From NCBI GenBank assembly GCA_021200775.1, contig JAJQGB010000016.1, positions 117,684 through 181,683 on the forward strand: a stretch of DNA of 64,000 nt. Direction: 5' to 3'. The notes beneath the pieces were generated by a model, which was given only the letters and a program-made list of their open reading frames with translations, searched no databases and was not told the origin of the DNA. This document shows, one piece after another, positions 58,078 through 64,000 of this stretch. Each line of letters starts with the position of its first letter. Position 1 is the first letter of the stretch. The position numbers and the translations under genes are program-made. The stretch comes from Oscillospiraceae bacterium. Its GTDB lineage: Bacteria > Bacillota > Clostridia > Oscillospirales > Ruminococcaceae.

Positions 58078-59439
58078 ATGAACCTTACCTACGGAATTTC
58101 AGACAAACCGAAATTCGGTCAGCTCATCGTCTTCGCACTTCAGCAGCTTCTGGCAATACTTGCCGCAACTATCGCAGTCCCTGCAATTGTCGGCAACGGT
58201 ATGTCCCAGTCAGCTGCTCTTTTTGGCGCAGGCGTCGGAACAATCGTCTATTTACTCTTCACCAAATTCAAAAGCCCTGTATTCGTTGGATCGTCGTTTG
58301 CATTCATCGGCTCTATGACAGCCGCATTCGCAGGCGGCGTTTCTATGTCGGTGGGTTATTTGGGTTTAATCATTGGTGCAGTAATGGCAGGACTTGTCTA
58401 TGTTGTTCTCGCAATCATCGTCAAGTTTGCAGGAGTTGGATGGATTTCAAAACTCATGCCGGCAGTCGTAATCGGTCCGACCGTTTCAATCATCGGACTT
58501 TCGCTTGCAGGAAATGCAGTAAGCGATGCACTTGACGCTACATACGACATGAACCTTCACAGCACCATCTGCCTCATCTGTGCTCTTGTCACACTCTTCG
58601 CAGTAGTCATCAGCTCGGTTTACGGCAAGAAGATGGCAAAGCTCATCCCGTTTATTATCGGTATTGCCTGCGGTTATGTCGTAGCGGCAATCTTCACCCT
58701 TATCGGAACCGCCACTGGAAACGAACAGCTCCTCATCATCGACTTCTCGCAGTTCTCCAACATGCAGTGGTACCCCGACTTCACCTTCGTCAAGGCTTTC
58801 AGCGGAAGCTATGACTTCGGCGAAGTAGGAAGCATCGGAGCATACTTAGGAACTATTGCAGTAGCCTATGTTCCCGTTGCACTCGTAGTATTCGCTGAGC
58901 ATATCGCCGACCATAAGAACCTTTCTTCCATCATCGGTCAGGACCTCCTCGAAGACCCGGGTCTTTCGAGAACCCTCCTCGGCGACGGTGTCGGCTCTAT
59001 GGCAGGTGCAATCTTCGGCGGTTGCCCGAACACTACATACGGCGAGAGCGTCGGATGCGTAGCAATCACCGGCAACGCTTCTGTAATCACAATCTTCACG
59101 ACTGCTATCATTGCAATCCTGATTTCCTTCTTCGCTCCGTTCGTAACGCTTCTCGCAACCATTCCGTCCTGCGTAATGGGCGGCGTCTGCATCACCCTCT
59201 ACGGCTTCATCGCTGTATCCGGTCTTAAGATGATTCAGTCAGTCGACTTCGGCGAGAATAAAAACGTCTTCACTGTTTCAGTAATCCTTATCTGCGGTAT
59301 CGGCGGAATGGAACTCACCTTCGGCTCAGTCACCATCACAAGCATCGCTTGTGCATTAATCCTCGGCATCATCGTAAATCTTGTTCTTTCAAGAAAGAGT
59401 GAAAAGACAGGTAAATCTGAAGAGAAGACAGACAAGTAA
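58078..59439 (+). CDS. uraA: Uracil permease (UraA-like, NCS2 family)
   Basis: A 453-residue permease with about 14 hydrophobic spans. LIVFALQQLLAILAATIAVP at the start, the FVGSSFAFIGSM strand, VALVVFAEHIADHKNL (the key Glu of TM8) and GGCPNTTYGESVGCVAITG (TM10 Glu) fit UraA more than xanthine carriers. It imports uracil with protons. GGAGG precedes ATG 58078; seven upstream codons in frame cover that site. The last 20 residues are charged. Confidence 0.88.
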   Translation: MNLTYGISDKPKFGQLIVFALQQLLAILAATIAVPAIVGNGMSQSAALFGAGVGTIVYLLFTKFKSPVFVGSSFAFIGSMTAAFAGGVSMSVGYLGLIIGAVMAGLVYVVLAIIVKFAGVGWISKLMPAVVIGPTVSIIGLSLAGNAVSDALDATYDMNLHSTICLICALVTLFAVVISSVYGKKMAKLIPFIIGIACGYVVAAIFTLIGTATGNEQLLIIDFSQFSNMQWYPDFTFVKAFSGSYDFGEVGSIGAYLGTIAVAYVPVALVVFAEHIADHKNLSSIIGQDLLEDPGLSRTLLGDGVGSMAGAIFGGCPNTTYGESVGCVAITGNASVITIFTTAIIAILISFFAPFVTLLATIPSCVMGGVCITLYGFIAVSGLKMIQSVDFGENKNVFTVSVILICGIGGMELTFGSVTITSIACALILGIIVNLVLSRKSEKTGKSEEKTDK

Positions 59440-59462
59440 TTTTTAAAAACTGTATAAACAAA

Positions 59463-59490
59463 GAGAGGAACCGGCATTTCGGTTCCTCTC
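59463..59490. terminator. Terminator after uraA
   Basis: GAGAGGAACCG (59463-59473) and CGGTTCCTCTC (59480-59490) form an 11-bp stem followed by ATTT. Confidence 0.8.
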
Positions 59491-59546
59491 ATTTATGATA
59501 AAGGGCATGTGGACTGTTGCCCGTCGCAGGTGAGATAATCAGGCGA

Positions 59547-59978
59547 TTATCTTATTTCAAGCTTCTTGGTCTCAGGCTTTACCTCCTGAACCTTCGGCAT
59601 AGTGAGCTTCAGAACTCCGTCTGTGAACTCGGCATCGATGTGCTCGGTGTCAATTCCGGTGGTGTCAAAACTTCTCTGATAAGAGCCATACGAACGCTCA
59701 CAGCGGACGTAGTTGCCCTTCTTGTCCTTCTCCTCATACTCGGAGTGTCTCTCAGCTGTGATTGTGAGGACGTTGTCGGTAAGTTCAAGGTTGATGTCTT
59801 CCTTCTTTACTCCGGGAAGGTCAGCTTCGAGAACATAACCGTCGTCGGTCTCTCTGATATCGGTGGAGAAAGCTGCTCTCGATGCGGGAGTCTCTCCGAA
59901 GAATGCCTTTTCCATTTCATCAATCTCTCTGAACGGGTCGAAAACTGAAACATTGCGTCTGACGTAAGGTACTAACAT
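59547..59978 (-). CDS. hsp20: Hsp20/alpha-crystallin small heat-shock protein
   Basis: A 143-residue small heat-shock protein. The N-terminus is MLVPYVRRNVSVFDPFREIDEMEKAF. The alpha-crystallin domain runs from about residue 38 to 132: DGYVLEADLPGVKKEDINLEL, a YGSYQRSFDTTG strand, then DGVLKLTMPK, the conserved GVL motif. A C-terminal IxI-like KLEIR ends the protein. It holds unfolding proteins without ATP. GGAGG lies 8 bases before the ATG. A CIRCE element overlaps its likely promoter, so HrcA should repress it. Confidence 0.94.
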   Translation of the reverse strand: MLVPYVRRNVSVFDPFREIDEMEKAFFGETPASRAAFSTDIRETDDGYVLEADLPGVKKEDINLELTDNVLTITAERHSEYEEKDKKGNYVRCERSYGSYQRSFDTTGIDTEHIDAEFTDGVLKLTMPKVQEVKPETKKLEIR

Positions 59979-60139
59979 AATAAAATCCTCCTAAAAAATA
60001 TTTTTATTATTTTGCGGCAATTCCGAAGTAATATTCCCTTCGCAATTATTTGCCGTTGCTTTTTTCTTTTGTCTCGGGGCTCTTTCCCTTCAACGATTAT
60101 GATTATAGACCTCATATGTGACGATATGATGTTGAAACG

Positions 60140-60184
60140 ATTATGAAACGGTGAAAATTAGCAGTCAAATTGGTTAAGTGCTAA
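60140..60184 (-). promoter_or_regulatory. CIRCE operator over the hsp20 promoter
   Basis: TTAGCAGTC (60158-60166), 9 bases, AAGTGCTAA (60176-60184) matches the CIRCE consensus TTAGCACTC-N9-GAGTGCTAA with two changes. On the minus strand TTGACT (60168-60163), a 17-base spacer and CATAAT (60145-60140) form a promoter whose -35 lies inside CIRCE. A further TATAAT on the same strand at 60107-60102 has no good -35. Confidence 0.75.
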
Positions 60185-60226
60185 CACTCAGATTTTCACA
60201 GTGCTAAAAATCAGTTTCCGAGGGTC

Positions 60227-60255
60227 TTGCAATCGGACACAAAATGTGCTATCAT
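60227..60255 (+). promoter_or_regulatory. Promoter of the DUF3737 gene
   Basis: TTGCAA (60227-60232), 17-base spacer, TATCAT (60250-60255). The gap 59979-60305 thus holds two divergent promoters and the CIRCE element. Confidence 0.6.
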
Positions 60256-60305
60256 TATAGATTAGAAAAGTATTTATTATGCAAAAACAGGGAGTATCAA
60301 CATTA

Positions 60306-61148
60306 ATGATAACAACAGTAGACAGACAATATTTAACCGGTGAGAGAGCACTCTTCATGAGCCGTGACCTCGCTATCAAGGACACAATTTTTGCGGACGG
60401 CGAATCTCCGCTGAAGGATTCACACAACATTACCCTCGACGGTTGCATGTTCAAGTGGAAATATCCACTCTGGTACTGCAAGGACATCGAAGCGAATAAT
60501 TGCACCTGGTTTGAAATGGCTCGGGCGGGAGTCTGGTACACGGACAACATTTCCGTTACCGACTGTGCAATCGAAGCTCCAAAGAATTTCCGCCGGTGCA
60601 ATAATCTGAGCCTTAAAAATGTCAGCTTCTCCGACGCCAAGGAAACACTCTGGGCATGTAATGACGTAAAAATTCAGAATGTCACCGCCAAAGGCGACTA
60701 TTTCGCAATGAACTGCGACGGGATGGACGTCGACGGCTTGATACTATACGGCAACTATTCATTCGATGGCGCCAAGAACGTGAATATCCGGAACTCTAAG
60801 CTTCTTTCAAAGGACGCCTTCTGGAACGGCGACAATGTCACCGTCACAAATTGCTTTATTTCTGGCGAATACCTCGGATGGAACGCAAAAAATCTCACAC
60901 TCATTGATTGCACAATCGAGAGCCTGCAAGGCATGTGCTACATAGAGAATCTAAAAATGGTGAACTGCAAGCTCATCAATACCACTCTTGCATTCGAGTA
61001 TTCAACCGTCGATGCCGAAATTAACGGCTCAGTCGACAGCGTCATCAACCCGACCTCAGGCAGGATAAAAGCCGACCACATCGATGAGCTTATCTTAGAG
61101 AAGGACAAGATTGACCCCAGCAAAACAATAATCATCGTCAATAATTAA
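60306..61148 (+). CDS. DUF3737 right-handed parallel beta-helix protein
   Basis: A 280-residue protein of the DUF3737 type. It begins DRQYLTGERALFMSRDLAIKDTIFADGESPLK, and the body is a ladder of short strands such as NLSLKNVSFSD, DVKIQNVTAKG, NVNIRNSKLLS, NVTVTNCFISG and NLTLIDCTIES, which predicts a beta-helix. Aromatic residues recur (KWKYPLWYC, FWNGDN). There is no signal peptide. Function is unknown. GGGAG is 11 bases before ATG 60306; an ATG at 60279 lies before the site. It is 15 bp from the MalY/PatB gene and probably co-transcribed. Confidence 0.8.
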   Translation: MITTVDRQYLTGERALFMSRDLAIKDTIFADGESPLKDSHNITLDGCMFKWKYPLWYCKDIEANNCTWFEMARAGVWYTDNISVTDCAIEAPKNFRRCNNLSLKNVSFSDAKETLWACNDVKIQNVTAKGDYFAMNCDGMDVDGLILYGNYSFDGAKNVNIRNSKLLSKDAFWNGDNVTVTNCFISGEYLGWNAKNLTLIDCTIESLQGMCYIENLKMVNCKLINTTLAFEYSTVDAEINGSVDSVINPTSGRIKADHIDELILEKDKIDPSKTIIIVNN

Positions 61149-61163
61149 TAGGAGACCAAAATT

Positions 61164-62351
61164 ATGAACACTGTAAAAGCATACGATTTCGACAAGGTAA
61201 CCGACCGCCGCCATTCCGACTCCGTCAAGTGGGACGTAGGCGAAAACGAGCTTCCCATGTGGATAGCCGACATGGATTTCCCGACTGCTCCGTCTATTAT
61301 CGAAGCTATCAAGACCCGTGCTGACCACGGCATCTATGGCTATACCGAGGTTCCGTCTGAGTGGTACGACTGCTACATAAACTGGTGGAAATCCCGTCAC
61401 GGCTTTGAAATCAAGAAGGAATGGCTCGTCTACTGTGCCGGTGCAATTCCTGCGATTTCCAGCTCCGTGAGAAAGCTCAGCACACCTGCCGAGAAGGTTT
61501 TAATCCAGTCTCCGGTTTACAACATGTTCTATAACTCCACACTGAATAACGGCAGAGTCATCATCGACAGCCCACTTGGCTACAACAAGGAAACAGGCGA
61601 GTTCTATATCGATTTTGAGGATTTGGAGGAAAAGCTTTCCGACCCTCAGACAACCTTAATGATTCTCTGCAATCCTCATAATCCGGTCGGAAGAATCTGG
61701 ACTAAGGACGAGCTTGCGAAGATTGGTGAGCTCTGCTACAAGCACCACGTTACAGTTATTTCAGACGAAATTCACTGCGACATCGTCGAGCCCGGCAAGC
61801 ATTACACTCCATTTGCATCAGCATCCGACATTTGCAGAGAAATAAGCATCACCTGCGTTGCGCCGACAAAGTGCTTTAACATCGCCGGAATCCAGACCTC
61901 CGCAATCATCATCCCGAACGAGGCTATAAGAAACCGTGTTATCCGTGCCATCAACACCGACGAAGTCGCCGAGCCGGACACCTTCTCAGTGTGCACAGCT
62001 CTTGCCGCATTCAACGAAGGCGGACAGTGGCTGGATGACCTGATGGTCTACATTGACGCTAACCGCCACTATTGCGAGGAATATGTCGAGAAGAATATCC
62101 CAGATATCAAGCTCATCAAGGCTGATGCAACATATCTACTCTGGGTCGACTGCTCAGATGTGACGGACGATTCTTTGGAACTCGAAAAGTTCATTCGTGA
62201 GAAAACCGGACTCTATGTCTGCGCCGGCACTATGTATGGCGGCAGTGGCAAATATTTCTTAAGAATCAACATTGCCTGCCCGAGAAGCCTTTGCGAAGAC
62301 GGTATGGCAAGACTGAAAGCGGGAATCGAACAGTACAAAATATCAGGATAA
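61164..62351 (+). CDS. MalY/PatB-family PLP-dependent C-S lyase/aminotransferase
   Basis: A 395-residue fold-type I PLP enzyme. LPMWIADMDFPTAPSIIEAI at the start is the MalY/PatB signature. The cofactor residues follow: NPHNPVGRIW, VISDEIHCDI (Asp pairing the pyridine N), and APTKCFNIAGIQTS with the PLP Lys. Enzymes of this family cleave cystathionine or cysteine to thiols, pyruvate and ammonia. AGGAG precedes the ATG. The link to the DUF3737 protein upstream is only by position. Confidence 0.9.
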   Translation: MNTVKAYDFDKVTDRRHSDSVKWDVGENELPMWIADMDFPTAPSIIEAIKTRADHGIYGYTEVPSEWYDCYINWWKSRHGFEIKKEWLVYCAGAIPAISSSVRKLSTPAEKVLIQSPVYNMFYNSTLNNGRVIIDSPLGYNKETGEFYIDFEDLEEKLSDPQTTLMILCNPHNPVGRIWTKDELAKIGELCYKHHVTVISDEIHCDIVEPGKHYTPFASASDICREISITCVAPTKCFNIAGIQTSAIIIPNEAIRNRVIRAINTDEVAEPDTFSVCTALAAFNEGGQWLDDLMVYIDANRHYCEEYVEKNIPDIKLIKADATYLLWVDCSDVTDDSLELEKFIREKTGLYVCAGTMYGGSGKYFLRINIACPRSLCEDGMARLKAGIEQYKISG

Positions 62352-62376
62352 ATCAATAAGTTGTAAAGAACTGTCA

Positions 62377-62405
62377 TTGCATTATTTGGCTGTGTATAGT
62401 ATAAT
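62377..62405 (+). promoter_or_regulatory. Sigma-A promoter of the MutS-like gene
   Basis: TTGCAT (62377-62382), 17-base spacer, TATAAT (62400-62405), 45 bp before the start. Confidence 0.75.
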
Positions 62406-62450
62406 GAGTAAAAGAGTATTTTCTGTATATGTCTGAAAGGAGGAGTAAAT

Positions 62451-64000
62451 ATGGCAAAGAACACAGAGGAAGTTTCGGATATCGAAGAACTGCATCTTGC
62501 GGATTTATTGTATCCGTCAGCAGAAAAGAAACAGGAACACATGAAGCGGGGAGCGGAGCTCTCAAAATTGCCGCAGGACTACGTCCGGGATTTGGAACTT
62601 GAAACTCTTTCAAGACTTATCTGTCCGGAGAATTCCCTTAACGCCATGCGGGTCTTCACCCAGCTTTCGACAGATGAGGAGACGCTTAACTATCGTCTCG
62701 ACATTCTCGAAGACTTCCTGAACGTCCCGTCGCTCGAAGCAATCCTGTATGAAAACGTCCACAAGCTCTACATCAACGAGCATGTCAACATCCAGAAGCT
62801 CGGGCTTGCCGACAGCTTCTATGCTCTGAACACCCGCTTCAACTCGCTCAAAACCTACATCGAGTGCATCACCAAGTGCCACGAATTCTGCGATAAGTAC
62901 CGTGGCTCATTCAAGTCAAAAGCACTCTGCGAGGTCGCCGACTATTTTGCCTCCGTTTACAATTCCGACTATTTCGCCGAAGTCAAGAAGGAGACGGACG
63001 AGTGCCTTGCAATTCTGGCAAAAGGCGTCAAGAGCGTCACCGTCGGCATCAACTTCGATGACATGATGCGCCCGGTTGAGGCAATGCTTTTAAGCGTCTC
63101 GACTGACACTATAAAGAAAAAGAGCCGCTTCGACTGGCTTTTCAAGCATCTTGATGGCGAGGGCACCCGTGCCATCGGCAGGACTCATTCTCTGTATAAC
63201 GAAAACGGCGGCACCAACGACCTTGAAGCTCCGCTTTTTCGTGAACTTCGTGAAGTCAACAGCGAATACATCACCCATCTTGACCGTGCAGTGAGGGCAT
63301 ATTTCAAGAAGAGCACCGAGGATATTCTGACATTCGAGAGCCAGCTTAGCTTCTACATCGGCGCCAAAAAACTCATCGAAGCCGTCAAGGCAAGAGGTCT
63401 CGACATGGTTCGTCCTCAGTATCTCCCGATGGAAGAGAGAAGACTTGACGCCAGAGGAACCTTTGACCTGTCCTTCTATATTCAGATGACCTCCGAAGAC
63501 CCGATGAGTAAGCTCGATAATAAGATTATCACGAACGACTGCACTATGGACTCGGACGGAAGATTCTTCGTCCTGACCGGCGCCAACAACGGCGGCAAGA
63601 CCACCTATACCCGTGCCATCGGCATTATTCAGGTCTTTGCCCAGGCAGGACTCTATGTCCCTTGCACTCATTGCGAGATAAGCCCGGTCGACTACATCTA
63701 CACCCACTTCCCGAAGGAAGAGGAAGTCGGACTCAATACTTCGAGATTCACTCAGGAGTGCAAACAGTTTAAGGTCACCATCGACAACTGCACCAGTCAT
63801 AGCTTACTTCTTCTTAATGAGTCCATTCAGTCGACAACACCTACTGAGTGCGTCTATATCGCCACCGAGCTTGTAAAGTGCTTCCGTTGCATCGGCGTCA
63901 GAGGCATCTACGCCACGCACCTTCTGGAGCTCGCAAGAAGCCTTGATAAGATTAATTCAGATGTCGAGGGCGACACCAAGCTCGTAAGCATTGTGACAAC
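62451..64000 (+). CDS. MutS-like ATPase lacking the mismatch-recognition domain (3' cut by window)
   Basis: The first 516 residues of a MutS-family ATPase, starting at ATG 62451 behind AAAGGAGGAG. The N-terminus MAKNTEEVSDIEELHLADLL has no MutS domain I (no FxE mismatch motif). Residues about 20-360 look like the helical lever/clamp part. The ATPase has Walker A GANNGGKTT (377-385), SRFTQECKQ, and a Walker B written LLLLNES (N456-E457) where MutS has DE. IYATHLLELA is the switch His motif. It is the short MutS-like type common in Clostridia, probably not the main mismatch repair protein. Confidence 0.85.
   Translation, partial: MAKNTEEVSDIEELHLADLLYPSAEKKQEHMKRGAELSKLPQDYVRDLELETLSRLICPENSLNAMRVFTQLSTDEETLNYRLDILEDFLNVPSLEAILYENVHKLYINEHVNIQKLGLADSFYALNTRFNSLKTYIECITKCHEFCDKYRGSFKSKALCEVADYFASVYNSDYFAEVKKETDECLAILAKGVKSVTVGINFDDMMRPVEAMLLSVSTDTIKKKSRFDWLFKHLDGEGTRAIGRTHSLYNENGGTNDLEAPLFRELREVNSEYITHLDRAVRAYFKKSTEDILTFESQLSFYIGAKKLIEAVKARGLDMVRPQYLPMEERRLDARGTFDLSFYIQMTSEDPMSKLDNKIITNDCTMDSDGRFFVLTGANNGGKTTYTRAIGIIQVFAQAGLYVPCTHCEISPVDYIYTHFPKEEEVGLNTSRFTQECKQFKVTIDNCTSHSLLLLNESIQSTTPTECVYIATELVKCFRCIGVRGIYATHLLELARSLDKINSDVEGDTKLVSIVT

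Noticed and set aside
60102-60107. TATAAT on the minus strand as the main hsp20 promoter
   Set aside because: No acceptable -35 lies 16-18 bases upstream, whereas the TTGACT-17-CATAAT pair inside CIRCE is better. Coordinates are given in minus-strand reading order.

Overview
The window is a gene-dense, chromosomal stretch of about 64 kb from a low-to-mid GC Gram-positive bacterium, most likely a Clostridia member of the Oscillospiraceae/Ruminococcaceae type. The lineage call rests on gene content rather than on a marker gene. There is a SpoVB homologue next to HU and the RqcP S4 protein, a CarD-type regulator, a TTG-started WalJ/RlmH pair, a Firmicutes gdpP-rplI-dnaB-tilS-hpt-ftsH string, a CIRCE element and strong AGGAGG Shine-Dalgarno sites. 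No rRNA, tRNA, CRISPR array or intact insertion sequence was seen.

Layout: 1-5.6 kb holds the end of a metal P-type ATPase, thyA-folA, carD, rlmH-walJ and murA. 5.8-9.1 kb holds an FGGY sugar kinase and a membrane-fused spermidine-synthase-like protein. 9.1-10.6 kb is a small accessory island: an AbiE-type toxin-antitoxin pair with its own promoter, lying between two copies of the same terminator hairpin. 10.6-13.8 kb holds a lipid kinase, Maf, a 10-TM metal/arsenical exporter-like protein and a free-standing FakA-like domain. 13.8-18.2 kb is rich in palindromic intergenic repeats and holds an M23 peptidase, a Nudix hydrolase and a large GLUG-repeat surface protein. 18.2-26.9 kb is carbohydrate catabolism: a GH31 alpha-xylosidase, a CapA lipoprotein and a complete route from fructuronate to KDPG products (uxuB, uxuA, kdgA, kdgK).

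27.1-33.1 kb is the most interesting region. A Cthe_2159-type carbohydrate-binding lipoprotein, a DUF4956 membrane protein and a VTC polyphosphate-polymerase-like protein form one operon. It is followed on the same strand by an OmpR-type two-component system, and the same tandem TTTAAG-type box lies upstream of both transcription units. I propose that this is one regulated envelope system.

33.2-43.4 kb holds RqcP, HU, SpoVB, a YwaF-like membrane protein, a second type II topoisomerase pair (ParC/ParE-like) and an ECF sigma factor with an unusually large acidic anti-sigma-like membrane protein. 43.7-59.4 kb is housekeeping: an ArgC-like protein lacking its catalytic residues, HflX, a nucleotidyltransferase fused to a degenerate phosphomannomutase domain, RNase J, GdpP, L9, DnaB, TilS, Hpt, FtsH and a uracil permease. 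59.5-64 kb holds Hsp20 under a CIRCE-overlapped promoter, DUF3737, a MalY/PatB lyase and the start of a MutS-like ATPase cut by the window end.

Together the hexuronate pathway, alpha-xylosidase and Cthe_2159-type (polygalacturonate-binding family) lipoprotein suggest a plant-polysaccharide user, for example from gut or rumen. That lifestyle is inference.
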